64,000 bases of DNA from Shewanella sp. OPT22 (GTDB lineage: Bacteria; Pseudomonadota; Gammaproteobacteria; Enterobacterales; Shewanellaceae). The stretch covers positions 124,001 through 188,000 of the forward strand of contig NZ_PGVH01000002.1 of the NCBI RefSeq assembly GCF_004168585.1, read 5' to 3'. A program made the translations under genes and the position numbers. The notes beneath the pieces are model-generated. The model saw only the letters and a program-made list of their open reading frames with translations, ran no database searches and was not told where the DNA came from. Below, piece after piece: positions 1-9,733 of this stretch. Each line of letters starts with the position of its first letter. Position 1 is the stretch's first letter.

Positions 1-1184
1 AAGCCTTAAATTCTCTTAAAACACATGACCATAATGGCGTTTTTCTTTTACTAAAGGCAAGTGAACTGTCTCAAATAAATCAATCAAAAGGACGACTCGC
101 TGGCGATAGTTACTTAAAGCAAATCGCACAGACACTGGCAAAAAACGTTGAAAAATATACAGCCTCAAATTTATTTAGGATTTCCAGTGCTGAATTCGCT
201 GCGATCATCCCACATGCAAAGTTTTCTGAAACTGAGTCTCTACTAAAAAAAATAAAAGGTGAGTTTGAGCTCTACCAACAAACACTTAAATCATCATCGA
301 TTGCGCACTTTGCTTTGATCCCATACAAACCAGACTCCAAACCTATCGCACTTCTATCACTAGCAGATGCAGCATTGAGCATTGCTCAGACTATGGGACC
401 CAACTGTTATCACGCGATAGAAAAAGCAGACAATATCGAACAAGTTGGAGACAACCGCTGGAAGATAACTATTGAGAACTTGATTAAACGTAAGTCGTTA
501 GTTTTTTATCAACAACCGATTCAATCATGTAGAGCGTCTAAAAATTTTTACCAAGAACTGTTAACTCGGTTTAAAAATAGTGAGGGGAAGCTGTTACCCA
601 CTGCGGCTGTAATTGCGATGGCCGAAAGATACGATTTAATCACGGTTTTAGATAAGTTAATTCTTACCAGTGTCGTAAAAATGCTCAGAGAGAACCCGCA
701 ATTAACAGGGAGCTTCGGCGTCAATATCAGTACATCTTCTGCTCTACACCCTAGCTTTCAAGCTTGGATGAAAGATTTTTTTAAACAGTATCAAAAGTTA
801 GCAACTAAATTAGTTTTGGAAGTCAATGAAACAGGAATTCAAGCAAACACAACGGCTTCAGCCAATTTTGTGAGACTAGCGCACAGTTTAGGTTTAAAAG
901 TTTCGATAGAACACTTTGGGATGGGGCTATCTGCGTTTCGTTTCTTTAAAGAAGTTCGTCCTGACTTTATTAAACTCGATGGTAGCTTTACGAAACAAAT
1001 TGAAACTAATGACGATAACAAGTTTTTTGTAAAAATGATGGTCGATCTTGCTAAACGAATTGGTGTGACTATTATTGCAACGAACATTGAAAGCCAATCT
1101 GAAAAGATTGAACTTGAACAGCTATTAGTAGATGGTTTGCAAGGTTTTTATATAGCATCTCCAAAGCTAACAAAAGCAGCATAG
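1..1184 (+). CDS. Degenerate GGDEF-EAL (LapD-like) c-di-GMP effector, 5' end missing
   Basis: The reading frame is already open at the first bases and runs to a TAG at 1184, so about 393 C-terminal residues are visible and the start lies outside the window. The first ~100 residues look like a GGDEF domain whose signature has decayed to RISSAEF. From about base 480 an EAL domain follows. It keeps the first glutamate (ELL in place of EAL) and the IKLDGSF strand, but the metal-binding DDFGTG is IEHFGMG and the AEGVE loop is ATNIES. Both enzymatic activities are therefore probably lost. Such double-degenerate proteins (LapD, CsrD) bind c-di-GMP or act as scaffolds. LapD-like is my best guess from the spacing and the PTAAVIAMAERYDL stretch; CsrD-like is the alternative. 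It precedes the rnf operon but is separated by 124 bases. Confidence 0.72.
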   Translation, partial: ALNSLKTHDHNGVFLLLKASELSQINQSKGRLAGDSYLKQIAQTLAKNVEKYTASNLFRISSAEFAAIIPHAKFSETESLLKKIKGEFELYQQTLKSSSIAHFALIPYKPDSKPIALLSLADAALSIAQTMGPNCYHAIEKADNIEQVGDNRWKITIENLIKRKSLVFYQQPIQSCRASKNFYQELLTRFKNSEGKLLPTAAVIAMAERYDLITVLDKLILTSVVKMLRENPQLTGSFGVNISTSSALHPSFQAWMKDFFKQYQKLATKLVLEVNETGIQANTTASANFVRLAHSLGLKVSIEHFGMGLSAFRFFKEVRPDFIKLDGSFTKQIETNDDNKFFVKMMVDLAKRIGVTIIATNIESQSEKIELEQLLVDGLQGFYIASPKLTKAA

Positions 1185-1308
1185 CTAACTCATTGATCAC
1201 TTTTGAACAGAAAAGCAGCAAGATACTTGACTGATTTAGGTCAGGATATTGTTTAAATCCTAATAAAAGTCGATAATAGCTCTCATTATTCATTTTTTAT
1301 GATTTGCA

Positions 1309-1887
1309 ATGACTGAATATCTGCTGTTGTTAATAAGCACGGTACTGGTAAATAATTTTGTTCTCGTAAAGTTCCTCGGCCTTTGCCCGTTTATGGGGGT
1401 TTCAAGTAAACTTGAATCCGCTATTGGCATGTCGATGGCTACCACCTTTGTTTTAACGCTTGCTTCTGTGCTCAGCTATCTTGTTAACGTTTATATTCTG
1501 GTTCCTTTCGATTTAACGTACTTACGCACCATCAGCTTTATTCTTGTGATTGCTGTGGTGGTTCAATTTACCGAAATGGTTGTTCAAAAAACCAGTGCAT
1601 CGCTATATCGTGCCTTAGGTATTTATTTACCGTTAATCACCACTAACTGCGCCGTGCTTGGTGTTGCATTATTGAATATCAATGAAAAACACGATTTTCT
1701 TGAATCAGCCGTTTATGGTTTTGGTGCCGCTGTAGGTTTCTCGGTCGTATTGGTTCTATTTTCTGCAATGAGAGAGCGCCTTGCTGCAGCGGATGTGCCA
1801 ACACCGTTTAAAGGAGGTGCCATTGCAATGATCACCGCAGGTTTAATGTCATTAGCCTTTATGGGATTCACGGGGCTTGTTAAATAA
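1309..1887 (+). CDS. rsxA: Rnf electron transport complex subunit A
   Basis: 192 residues, the usual length for RsxA/RnfA, with six hydrophobic segments. This integral membrane subunit pairs with RsxE to form the core of the ferredoxin:NAD oxidoreductase that couples electron flow to Na+ (or H+) transport. The two conserved half-channel motifs are visible: FLGLCPFMG near residue 25 and ITTNCAVLG near residue 113. In Rnf structures their cysteines hold a [2Fe-2S] cluster shared with RsxE. First gene of the operon rsxABCDGE; its stop shares a base with the rsxB start. In bacteria with SoxR the same complex reduces SoxR, hence the rsx name. Confidence 0.96.
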   Translation: MTEYLLLLISTVLVNNFVLVKFLGLCPFMGVSSKLESAIGMSMATTFVLTLASVLSYLVNVYILVPFDLTYLRTISFILVIAVVVQFTEMVVQKTSASLYRALGIYLPLITTNCAVLGVALLNINEKHDFLESAVYGFGAAVGFSVVLVLFSAMRERLAAADVPTPFKGGAIAMITAGLMSLAFMGFTGLVK

Positions 1888-2459
1888 TGATTGTTGATAT
1901 TGTTACCGCTGTAATCGTAATTACTGTTATCGCTTTAATCTTCGGTTTTCTTCTTGGTTATGCCTCAGAAAAATTCAAAGTTGAAGGTAACCCTATTGTC
2001 GAGCAATTGGAGTCAACTTTACCCCAAACCCAATGCGGTCAATGTGGATACCCAGGTTGTCGACCATACGCTGAGGCGATTTCCAATGGTGAAAAAATTA
2101 ATAAATGCCCACCTGGCGGCTCAGCAACAATGGAAAAGCTGGCAGACATTATGGGTGTTGAACCTGAGCCTTTAAATGTAACTGAAGATTCTCAAGTTAA
2201 AAAAGTCGCTTACATACGAGAGGAAGAATGTATAGGTTGCACTAAATGCATTCAAGCTTGCCCTGTCGATGCCATAGTTGGTGCCGGTAAACTAATGCAT
2301 ACCGTAATATCTAAAGATTGTACAGGTTGTGATTTGTGCGTTGAGCCCTGCCCTGTAGATTGCATTGATATGATTCCAGTTGAACAAAATATAACGAACT
2401 GGGATTGGAAGTTAAATGCTATACCCGTCAAGTTGTTGGAAGAGGAACGTCAGTGTTAA
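1887..2459 (+). CDS. rsxB: Rnf complex iron-sulfur subunit B
   Basis: 190 residues. One N-terminal membrane anchor (residues 3-24) is followed by a Fe-S domain with C50, C53, C58 and C75 (CGQCGYPGC...CPPGG). Two bacterial-type [4Fe-4S] ferredoxin motifs follow, at C115/C118/C121/C125 and C145/C148/C151/C155. RsxB passes electrons between RsxC and the membrane subunits. The ATG overlaps the rsxA stop by one base, and the 3' end overlaps rsxC by seven, indicating translational coupling. Confidence 0.96.
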   Translation: MIVDIVTAVIVITVIALIFGFLLGYASEKFKVEGNPIVEQLESTLPQTQCGQCGYPGCRPYAEAISNGEKINKCPPGGSATMEKLADIMGVEPEPLNVTEDSQVKKVAYIREEECIGCTKCIQACPVDAIVGAGKLMHTVISKDCTGCDLCVEPCPVDCIDMIPVEQNITNWDWKLNAIPVKLLEEERQC

Positions 2460-4723
2460 GTTTATTGGAACAAATTGACCAAGGAGCACTTTGGCCGTAT
2501 TCAGGGGGTATCCATCCTCTTGAAAATAAACACCTGTCCAATAAATCTAATATTGATAGGCTTCCACTTGCTGAAGAATTCGTTATCCCAGTGCCAACAG
2601 TCGGGCAAAATTGCATTCTAAAATTTGCCGTTGGTGATCGTGTATTAAAAGGTGAATCGCTGACAGAAGGTAATGGTCACTTACCGGCTCATGCACCTAC
2701 TTCAGGGACAATTAAAGCTATTGAACCAAGAGCCAGTAATCACCCATCTGCCTTTTCTGTATTGAGTGTGGTATTGAGTGCAGATGGTAAAGATGAATGG
2801 CTTGAATCAATAAATGCACCATCTGAAGAGCTTTCTAATGAGCAAATGCTGACACGCATTCGTGAGTCAGGCATTGCTGGTATGGGGGGAGCGGCTTTTC
2901 CAAGCCATATTAAGCTTAATCCAATCAGTGATATTGAATTAGTGATCATTAACGGTATTGAGTGTGAACCGTACATTACCTCTGACGACAGGCTAATGCG
3001 TGAACATGCTGAAGATATTCTTAAAGGCATGACTTATATCGACGCATTGCTTGACCCTCTTAGATTTATTATTGCAATTGAAGATAATAAACCAGAAGCC
3101 GCTAAAGCAATGAATATCGCTTTAGCAAAATTTGGCACTTTAGCCAGTAAAGCCAGAGCCAGAGTCACTGTCGTTCCGACGAAGTACCCTTCTGGAGGTG
3201 AAAAGCAACTTATCCAAATCCTCACCGGAAAGGAAGTACCCTCTGGAGGTATTCCAGCGCAGTTGGGTATTGTTGTTCATAACGTCGGTACCGCCATGGC
3301 GATTGGCGAAGCTATTGATCAACGTAAACCACTCATCGAACGTGTGGTGACCATAACAGGTGAGAATGTTACAAAACCAGGTAACTACTGGGTGCCAATT
3401 GGCACACCTATCGAGCACTTATTGAATTCGGCTGGTGTGAGAGATAAAAGTAACGTAAAACTCATCGTTGGTGGTCCGATGATGGGACATATGCAAATTG
3501 ATCTGAGTGCACCAATTTTAAAAGGTTCGAACTGTATCATTGCACCATCAATCAGTGAGTTTACTACAGAGTCAAATGAACGTGCTTGTATTCGCTGCGG
3601 TGAATGTGCAGTAGCCTGCCCTGCGGGTTTATTACCTCAACAGCTTTTCTGGCATTCTAAAGCAGAAGAATATGACAAAGCGGCCAGTTATAACTTAAAG
3701 GATTGTATCGAGTGTGGCTGTTGTAACTATGTTTGCCCTTCAGACATCCCACTAGTTGAATATTACCGTGTAGCTAAGTCAGCTATTCGTAAAGAAGAAC
3801 AAGAAAAAATTGCAGCAGAACAAGCGAAGAAACGATTTGATGCTCGCCTTGAACGTTTAGAAAAAGAAAAGCGTGAACGTGAAGAAAAAGCGAAAAAAGC
3901 AGCTGAGCGCCGTAAATCCAATATGTCATCTGGTGATAAAGGCGCTGTTGCGGCTGCACTTGCCAGAGTTAAAGCTAAAAAGTCTTCTGAGGGTAAATCA
4001 CCTGAAGCAACATCAGACAAACAATCACAAGTTGCTGCAGCAATTGCTCGAGCTAAAGCTAAGAAGCAAGCTCAGCAACCTGAAGATACACAGTCTGAGC
4101 CTATAGAAACACCTGCTAACGATAAAAAAGCACAAATTGCTGCTGCCGTTGCCAGAGCAAAAGCTAAAAAACTTGCAAAGCAACAAACTGAATCCGATGA
4201 ATCGATAGAACCTGCTTCTGACTCGACAGCAAGCCAGCAACCTGTACTCGATAAAAAAGCTAAAATCGCTGCGGCTATTGCAAAGGCAAAAGCTAAAAAA
4301 GTGGCTCAAGAGCAAGAGTCACAAGGTAGTGATGACTCTCAGATTTCGGAAGCGTTCTCACCTGAAGAACAGAAGAAGGCTCGAATTGCTGCTGCCGTGG
4401 CTAAAGCTAAAGCAAAAAAAGCGCAAAAAGAGACAAATTTAACGGATGAGTCAGAATCTAACTCAAGCCAACAAGCGTCTGAAGAGAATATCGCTGAACA
4501 AGCTTCTCCCGAAGAGCTTAAGAAAGCAAAAATTGCTGCTGCAGTAGCCAAGGCTAAAGCTAAAAAAGCACAAAATGATAACAAAGAGACTGTAGTTGAA
4601 GAATCTGTCTTTATTGAGAAAAAACCTGAAATAGAGTTATCTGCTGAAGAACAAAAGAAAGCAAGAATTGCGGCTGCAGTAGCAAAAGCCAAAGCGAAAA
4701 AACTTGCAAGAGAGGAGCAATAA
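2453..4723 (+). CDS. rsxC: Rnf complex subunit C with long Ala/Lys repeat tail
   Basis: 756 residues if started at the GTG at 2453. That start has an AGAGG Shine-Dalgarno eight bases upstream and gives an N-terminus ([21 protein letters not shown] region) matching other RsxC proteins; an in-frame ATG at 2405 lies inside rsxB and is less likely. RsxC is the NADH/FMN-binding peripheral subunit: a glycine-rich nucleotide region ([12 protein letters not shown]), an SLBB-like part, then two [4Fe-4S] motifs starting at C379 and C418. From about residue 460 the chain becomes a charged coiled coil, then seven copies of an Ala/Lys repeat to the C-terminus. Gammaproteobacterial RsxC proteins often carry such tails of variable copy number, of unknown function. 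Confidence 0.95.
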   Translation: MLSLLEQIDQGALWPYSGGIHPLENKHLSNKSNIDRLPLAEEFVIPVPTVGQNCILKFAVGDRVLKGESLTEGNGHLPAHAPTSGTIKAIEPRASNHPSAFSVLSVVLSADGKDEWLESINAPSEELSNEQMLTRIRESGIAGMGGAAFPSHIKLNPISDIELVIINGIECEPYITSDDRLMREHAEDILKGMTYIDALLDPLRFIIAIEDNKPEAAKAMNIALAKFGTLASKARARVTVVPTKYPSGGEKQLIQILTGKEVPSGGIPAQLGIVVHNVGTAMAIGEAIDQRKPLIERVVTITGENVTKPGNYWVPIGTPIEHLLNSAGVRDKSNVKLIVGGPMMGHMQIDLSAPILKGSNCIIAPSISEFTTESNERACIRCGECAVACPAGLLPQQLFWHSKAEEYDKAASYNLKDCIECGCCNYVCPSDIPLVEYYRVAKSAIRKEEQEKIAAEQAKKRFDARLERLEKEKREREEKAKKAAERRKSNMSSGDKGAVAAALARVKAKKSSEGKSPEATSDKQSQVAAAIARAKAKKQAQQPEDTQSEPIETPANDKKAQIAAAVARAKAKKLAKQQTESDESIEPASDSTASQQPVLDKKAKIAAAIAKAKAKKVAQEQESQGSDDSQISEAFSPEEQKKARIAAAVAKAKAKKAQKETNLTDESESNSSQQASEENIAEQASPEELKKAKIAAAVAKAKAKKAQNDNKETVVEESVFIEKKPEIELSAEEQKKARIAAAVAKAKAKKLAREEQ
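3944..4717 (+). repeat. Seven-copy Ala/Lys-rich coding repeat in rsxC
   Basis: Within the RsxC tail (about residues 498-754) the unit A-x-IAAAVA-x-AKAKK occurs seven times, with variants [24 protein letters not shown] and [12 protein letters not shown]. The units are separated by acidic, Ser/Gln/Glu-rich linkers of about 15-30 residues. At the DNA level the units are recognisably related (recurring gctgctgcc / aaagctaaaaaa blocks) but diverged, so this is an old rather than a fresh expansion. Confidence 0.9.
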
Positions 4724-4729
4724 ACCACC

Positions 4730-5779
4730 ATGGCATTTAAAATAGCCTCATCACCACATATTAATAGCAACCTGCAAACTCATAAGGTTATGCAACGATT
4801 GCTTCTATGTTTATTGCCTGGTATCGCTGCTCAGTTGTACTTTTTTGGCTGGGGAACATTCATTCAGATTCTATTAGCGGTGGCGGTTGCTGTTGGCTCA
4901 GAAGCATTGATAATGAAAGTGCGCAACAAAAGCATTCGCTATGCATTAACCGACTATAGCGCTGTTGTTACTGCTGTTTTATTGGCCATTGCAATACCCG
5001 CAATGGCGCCATGGTGGATGATAGTCATCGGCACAGTATTTGCGATTGTGATTGTAAAACAGCTCTATGGTGGTTTAGGCAATAACATTTTTAATCCTGC
5101 AATGGCAGCGTATGTATTATTGTTGGTTTCTTTTCCAGTTCAAATGACAAGCTGGCCTGCTCCTACAGAAATTGCTGCATATCCACCATCAATTACTGAC
5201 AGTCTACAAGCAATTTTTGGGTTAAGTCATTTTGCACAAGAGCATTGGAAGCAGACCATTGATGGTATATCAATGGCAACACCACTGGACAGCTATAAAA
5301 CAGGCTTGTCACTCAAGCTGACATCTACAGAGATTCTTAATCAACCAGCTTTCGATGGCCATCATGGCGTTGGCTGGTTTTGGGTTAATATGGGTTACCT
5401 GCTCGGTGGACTTGCTCTATTAAAACTCAAAATCGTTAGATGGCATATCCCGGTAAGTATTATTGTCACCTTATTCGTTTGTAGCAGCTTTGGTTTCCTG
5501 TTGGAGCCTGACACTCATATTTCACCGATAAACCAAGTGTTTTCAGGTGCAACGATGTTAGCAGCATTCTTTATTGCTACAGATCCTGTTACGGCAGCTA
5601 CCAGCGAACGTGGCAGACTGTTATTTGGTTTTGTGATTGGTTTATGTGTATACGTCATTCGTAGTTTTGGTGGTTACCCTGATGCTTTTGCTTTTGCTGT
5701 ATTACTTGCCAACTTAGCTGCTCCTTTAATTGACTATTACATCAGACCACGCAGTTATGGTCACAGAAGAATAAATTAG
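4730..5779 (+). CDS. rsxD: Rnf complex subunit D (flavinylated membrane subunit)
   Basis: 349 residues with about nine to ten membrane spans; related to NqrB. It carries a covalent FMN in the Rnf complex. The flavin transferase target motif is visible as DGISMAT, placing the acceptor at Thr184, close to the mapped Thr187 of Vibrio cholerae RnfD. The late membrane segment [20 protein letters not shown] is typical of the family. It starts six bases after the rsxC stop. Confidence 0.95.
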   Translation: MAFKIASSPHINSNLQTHKVMQRLLLCLLPGIAAQLYFFGWGTFIQILLAVAVAVGSEALIMKVRNKSIRYALTDYSAVVTAVLLAIAIPAMAPWWMIVIGTVFAIVIVKQLYGGLGNNIFNPAMAAYVLLLVSFPVQMTSWPAPTEIAAYPPSITDSLQAIFGLSHFAQEHWKQTIDGISMATPLDSYKTGLSLKLTSTEILNQPAFDGHHGVGWFWVNMGYLLGGLALLKLKIVRWHIPVSIIVTLFVCSSFGFLLEPDTHISPINQVFSGATMLAAFFIATDPVTAATSERGRLLFGFVIGLCVYVIRSFGGYPDAFAFAVLLANLAAPLIDYYIRPRSYGHRRIN

Positions 5780-5788
5780 GACGCCACT

Positions 5789-6427
5789 ATGAGTAATCCA
5801 GTATTAAAAAATGGCCTGATCCTAGCTGTTTTTGCCATGTTGTGCACAGCAGCAGTCTCTGTTGTTAATAAAGTCACTGAAGGCAAAATTGCGGAACAAA
5901 AACAATTGCAAAGGTTAAAAGTGCTTGAGCAAATCATACCAATGCAGATCCACGATAATAACTTGGTCACAAGTTGTCGAGCCATTGTTGAACCCAAAGC
6001 TTTAGGAACTGAAGATGCGGTTTCCGCATTTGTTGCATTCAAAAAAGAACAAGCTACAGCCATTGCCATTGAAGCTGTAGCCCCAGATGGCTACAACGGT
6101 AACATCAAGCTCATTGTGGCAGCAGATAAATCTGGAAATGTACTTGGGGTGAGAACACTAGAACAAAATGAAACTCCAGGTCTCGGCGACAAAATTGAGC
6201 TGTCTAAATCCAATTGGGTTAAAAGTTTCAATGGAAAGTCTTTAGATAATACTTCTACTAAGCAATGGAAAGTAAAAAAGGATGGCGGTGAGTTTGATCA
6301 ATTTACCGGTGCCACTATTACACCAAGAGCCTATGTGAAAGCCGTACATAAAGCATTAGATTATATCCATAATAATTTTGATATGATTGTTCGTCAGTCA
6401 CAAAAATGTGAGGACCACCATGAGTAG
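5789..6427 (+). CDS. rsxG: Rnf complex subunit G (periplasmic flavoprotein)
   Basis: 212 residues: one N-terminal membrane anchor (residues 8-26) and a periplasmic FMN-binding domain. The ApbE flavinylation motif DQFTGAT is present with acceptor Thr176. The conserved ETPGLG loop (residues 128-133) is intact. It follows rsxD by nine bases and overlaps rsxE by eight. Confidence 0.95.
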   Translation: MSNPVLKNGLILAVFAMLCTAAVSVVNKVTEGKIAEQKQLQRLKVLEQIIPMQIHDNNLVTSCRAIVEPKALGTEDAVSAFVAFKKEQATAIAIEAVAPDGYNGNIKLIVAADKSGNVLGVRTLEQNETPGLGDKIELSKSNWVKSFNGKSLDNTSTKQWKVKKDGGEFDQFTGATITPRAYVKAVHKALDYIHNNFDMIVRQSQKCEDHHE

Positions 6428-7115
6428 TTTTAAAGATATTGCCATACAAGGCTTGTGGAAGAACAACCCGGGACTTGTGCAATTACTTGGCCTTTGCCCT
6501 CTTCTTGCCGTGACATCTACAGTGACTAATGCTCTTGGTTTAGGGATTGCCACAATGGTGGTACTCGTTTGTTCCAATATTTTAGTCTCACTTGTGCGCG
6601 AGTTTGTACCTAAAGAGGTCCGCATTCCTGTTTTTGTGATGATCATTGCTGCATTAGTGACCGCAGTTCAGTTACTCATCAATGCTTATGCTTATGGTTT
6701 GTATTTATCATTGGGCATTTTCTTGCCTTTAATCGTGACTAACTGCGTCATTATTGGTCGCGCAGAAGCCTTTGCTTCTCGTAATAATGTGTCAAAATCA
6801 GCATTTGATGGCTTTATGATGGGATTCGGCTTTACTTTGGTACTTGCTGTTTTAGGTGGTATCCGTGAAATTCTCAGCCAAGGCACACTGTTTGCAGGTG
6901 CAGACCAATTACTTGGCGATTGGGCTAAAAGCTTAACGATTCATATATTTCACTTCGATACCTCATTTTTATTAGCAATGTTACCGCCTGGCGCCTTTAT
7001 AGGTATGGGGCTACTCATCGCAGCAAAAAATATGATCGATAAGAAACTCGAAGAACGAAAGCCTGCGCCTCAAGTAGAGGAAGTTGCTCGTGCTCGAATA
7101 ACTAAAGTAGGCTAA
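6420..7115 (+). CDS. rsxE: Rnf complex subunit E
   Basis: 231 residues from the ATG at 6420, which gives the family N-terminus [20 protein letters not shown]. An upstream in-frame start would add eleven residues inside rsxG and is rejected. A homologue of RsxA, with six membrane segments and the same two half-channel cysteine motifs (LLGLCPLLA and IVTNCVIIG). It forms the RsxA/RsxE heterodimer with the intramembrane [2Fe-2S] site. Last rnf gene; nth starts five bases later. Confidence 0.95.
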   Translation: MSSFKDIAIQGLWKNNPGLVQLLGLCPLLAVTSTVTNALGLGIATMVVLVCSNILVSLVREFVPKEVRIPVFVMIIAALVTAVQLLINAYAYGLYLSLGIFLPLIVTNCVIIGRAEAFASRNNVSKSAFDGFMMGFGFTLVLAVLGGIREILSQGTLFAGADQLLGDWAKSLTIHIFHFDTSFLLAMLPPGAFIGMGLLIAAKNMIDKKLEERKPAPQVEEVARARITKVG

Positions 7116-7120
7116 CAACA

Positions 7121-7762
7121 ATGAATAACCAAAAACGACGCCAAATCCTCGAACGACTGAGAGAGAATAACCCTAAGCCTGAAACAGAGCTTAATTTTTC
7201 AAGTCCTTTTGAGTTATTGGTCGCTGTTACTCTGTCAGCTCAAGCTACTGATGTCTCTGTAAATAAAGCAACAGATAAGTTATTTCCTATCGCAAATACA
7301 GCGCAGACTATTTACGATCTAGGTGTTGATGGACTGAAAGAGTACATTAAAACTATTGGCCTTTATAACAATAAAGCAATCAATGTAATTAAAGCCTGCA
7401 AAATACTCCTTGATAAACACAATGGTGAAGTTCCAGAAGATAGAGATGCACTAGAAGCACTGCCAGGCGTTGGTCGTAAAACTGCAAACGTCGTACTCAA
7501 TACTGCTTTTGGTTGGCCAACTATTGCCGTTGATACACACATTTTTAGATTAGCTAATCGCTCTCGCTTTGCTCCCGGAAAAAATGTGGATCAGGTAGAG
7601 CAGAAAATGCTGAAAGTGGTACCCGCAGAGTTCAAAGTCGATGTACATCATTGGTTTATCCTGCATGGACGTTATACCTGTATTGCTCGTAAACCTCGGT
7701 GCGGCAGCTGTACTATTGAAGATTTGTGTGATTTTAAAGATAAGGTTTACCCAGAAGAATAA
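7121..7762 (+). CDS. nth: Endonuclease III
   Basis: 213 residues, close to the E. coli enzyme, with residue numbers that coincide: helix-hairpin-helix [13 protein letters not shown] with catalytic Lys120, and VDTH with Asp138. The C-terminal [4Fe-4S] cluster is C186-X6-C193-X2-C196-X5-C202. It is a DNA glycosylase/AP lyase that removes oxidised pyrimidines in base excision repair. The order rsxE-nth is the same as in enterobacteria. Confidence 0.97.
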   Translation: MNNQKRRQILERLRENNPKPETELNFSSPFELLVAVTLSAQATDVSVNKATDKLFPIANTAQTIYDLGVDGLKEYIKTIGLYNNKAINVIKACKILLDKHNGEVPEDRDALEALPGVGRKTANVVLNTAFGWPTIAVDTHIFRLANRSRFAPGKNVDQVEQKMLKVVPAEFKVDVHHWFILHGRYTCIARKPRCGSCTIEDLCDFKDKVYPEE

Positions 7763-7803
7763 CAAATATTTTCAATAACTTGTCTAACACAGGAACGCAA
7801 ACT

Positions 7804-8214
7804 ATGTCACAGCTTTTACATACGATGATTCGTGTCGGTAATCTCGACAGAAGTATTGAATTTTATACTGATGTACTCGGAATGAAATTACTTAGAAAAT
7901 CTGAGAATGAAGAATATAAATACACCTTAGCTTTTGTTGGTTATGGTGATGAATCAACGGGGCAAGCTGTAGTTGAATTGACCTTTAACTGGGGTACTGA
8001 GAGTTACGACTTAGGCACAGGTTTTGGTCATTTAGCTATTGGCGCTGAAGATATTTATCAACAATGCAAAGATATTGAAGCTGCGGGTGGAAAAGTAACA
8101 CGCCAACCAGGACCCGTTTTAGGTGGAAACACTGAAATTGCTTTTGTTGAAGATCCTGATGGCTATAAAATCGAACTCATTCAAATGAAATCAGCTGCTA
8201 ACGGTCTAGGTTAA
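7804..8214 (+). CDS. gloA: Lactoylglutathione lyase (glyoxalase I)
   Basis: 136 residues from the ATG at 7804, which has AGGAA eight bases upstream; a TTG 24 bases earlier is less likely. The four metal ligands match the E. coli Ni2+ enzyme with a small offset: His6 (LLHTM), Glu58 (VVELTFNWG), His76 (GHLAIG) and Glu124 (KIELIQ). It isomerises the methylglyoxal-glutathione hemithioacetal to S-lactoylglutathione. A hairpin terminator follows. Confidence 0.96.
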   Translation: MSQLLHTMIRVGNLDRSIEFYTDVLGMKLLRKSENEEYKYTLAFVGYGDESTGQAVVELTFNWGTESYDLGTGFGHLAIGAEDIYQQCKDIEAAGGKVTRQPGPVLGGNTEIAFVEDPDGYKIELIQMKSAANGLG

Positions 8215-8226
8215 TCATTTTTGTGT

Positions 8227-8265
8227 GATATAGCAGCTGAACACATAACTGCTATATCTCTTTTT
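8227..8265 (+). terminator. Rho-independent terminator after gloA
   Basis: A 10-bp perfect stem, GATATAGCAG (8227-8236) with CTGCTATATC (8249-8258), has a 12-base loop and is followed by a T-rich run. It overlaps the stop codon of the convergent minus-strand gene. Confidence 0.8.
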
Positions 8266-8737
8266 CACTTTTAACTTCAGATTTTGAAGCAACCTGTTGT
8301 TCTTTTTTCTCTTTATCTACTTTTTCTAGAATATATTCTATTCTGTTCAAACAACGTTTATAACAGACGTTTTTCCAATAGCGATGAACAGCTTCCAGCG
8401 CTTCTGTCTCTTCATGGTTTAGTCTATTTAGTTTAGACCCATGCTGCGTGAAAGATTCAACATTCGAAGCCAAATTAAATTCAACAAATTCAAGCGCTGT
8501 TTTATGTTTATCATCATGGTGCAGTTTTGCGGTAATGATATCGCCATAAACAGATGAAGTAATAATATCTCTTCGATCTTGTCGAACTTCACTGAGTTGA
8601 GCATAGTGTTCATCTTTAGATAAATGGCTACCTAAACCATAACCTAAAGTTCCAGATATCGTGCAGAAAAAGAACAAGAGTACAAACCAAAGGCGATTCC
8701 TTTCTTTAGCTTGCTTATAATATTCAAAAGAGTCCAT
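8252..8737 (-). CDS. Single-pass membrane protein of unknown function
   Basis: About 161 residues from the ATG at 8737, preceded by GGAA at eight bases; longer starts at 8746 and 8773 are possible. One membrane span lies near the N-terminus (LWFVLLFFFCTISGTLGYGLG). A mostly helical, charged soluble part follows, with three cysteines (a KNVCYKRC pair-like motif near the end), and a Lys/Glu-rich tail. I recognise no family. It is convergent with gloA and probably monocistronic. Confidence 0.6.
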   Translation of the reverse strand: MDSFEYYKQAKERNRLWFVLLFFFCTISGTLGYGLGSHLSKDEHYAQLSEVRQDRRDIITSSVYGDIITAKLHHDDKHKTALEFVEFNLASNVESFTQHGSKLNRLNHEETEALEAVHRYWKNVCYKRCLNRIEYILEKVDKEKKEQQVASKSEVKSEKEI

Positions 8738-8970
8738 TTTTAACATTCCATTTTGTTTTCCCTTATCCTCCATGAATAAGGACGTCCATCATCTTTATGG
8801 TATATCGTATCCTATAGATGCAAATGTTATCAAATTATTACAATATTTATAATTAGATTATTCAGTTATTTTCCTAAAGGCTTAGTTATTAAGTCTATTC
8901 CTTCCATATTCAGCTGTATTTCAACAGTAAACTGCTAGCCTAAACGCAAATCACCGATGAGATATCTCTT

Positions 8971-9663
8971 TTGACGAACATATTTGAAAGTTATGAAGCT
9001 ATCAAGAAATACCTCAATAAAATGAGGCCAGCAGCAGAACAAGCAGGATTAAAAATCAAATCATGGGAAAACATTGAGGAGAATAGGCTTAACATCCTTA
9101 AGCAATTACCCGACTCATCCGATGTTCTGGTCTTCGCCTACGGTTCTTTAATGTGGAACCCACTTTTAAAAATAAAAAAGCAATTCAACGCACGTTTGAG
9201 TGGTTATGAAAGACGTTTTTGTTTAGAAATGTTGCTTTTTAGAGGCTCGAAATCGAACCCTGGAGTAATGATGGCTCTTGATAAAGGTGGCTTTTGTGAT
9301 GGAGTGGCGCTGCAAATAGATAAAAAAAATGTTGAGTACGAGACAAAAAAGCTGTGGGCCAGAGAGTATGCCTTAGGCGGATATATTCCTGTTATCTCAA
9401 AATTGGAATGCAAAGATACCCATCGTTTGTTCACTTGCATAACATTCGTGATCAATCAGCAATCAAGTCGTTACCTCCCTCACTTAGAACAAATCCAAAT
9501 AGCGAATCGAATTTTTCAAGCAAAAGGAGAACTTGGCAGTAACTTAGAGTACTTCGAAAAAACCTTGCAAGAGATTCGGTCTCTGAATATAAGAGATCTG
9601 CATATGGAAGCTGTTAATAAAGAACTTTATTTTTTAAAAGCAAACAAATCAACAAAAACATGA
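8971..9663 (+). CDS. ChaC-like gamma-glutamylcyclotransferase
   Basis: Up to 230 residues from a TTG at 8971; an ATG at 9022 would give 213. The start is unsettled because no strong Shine-Dalgarno is seen at either. The cyclotransferase signature VFAYGSLMWNP (nucleotide/substrate loop) is followed by the ChaC-type segment with RREFCLEM-like and WAREYALGGYIPV blocks. The family opens the gamma-glutamyl bond of glutathione (ChaC) or related dipeptides to give 5-oxoproline. The N-terminal ~45 residues ahead of the signature have no counterpart I know. Gamma-glutamyltranspeptidase lies 2.6 kb downstream, so both may act in glutathione turnover, but they are not in one operon. Confidence 0.75.
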   Translation: MTNIFESYEAIKKYLNKMRPAAEQAGLKIKSWENIEENRLNILKQLPDSSDVLVFAYGSLMWNPLLKIKKQFNARLSGYERRFCLEMLLFRGSKSNPGVMMALDKGGFCDGVALQIDKKNVEYETKKLWAREYALGGYIPVISKLECKDTHRLFTCITFVINQQSSRYLPHLEQIQIANRIFQAKGELGSNLEYFEKTLQEIRSLNIRDLHMEAVNKELYFLKANKSTKT

Positions 9664-9733
9664 TCTAGATTAGATTTTTTAAGGAAATACAAATATATAA
9701 TACTTGATACATTTAGTCAGGTATTATTTACGT

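Noticed and set aside
2405-2452. Upstream in-frame ATG for rsxC
   Set aside because: It lies within rsxB, lacks a good ribosome site and adds residues not seen in RsxC proteins; the GTG at 2453 has AGAGG.
3880-4720. CRISPR array or tandem DNA repeat
   Set aside because: The periodicity is protein level with diverged codons and uneven spacing.
4339-4770. Long antisense open frame (143 residues) opposite the rsxC repeats
   Set aside because: It results from the repetitive Ala/Lys codons of rsxC; no start signal and composition is low complexity.
8971-9000. TTGACG as a promoter -35 box rather than a start codon
   Set aside because: No convincing -10 box at proper distance before the next ATG; left as a start ambiguity only.
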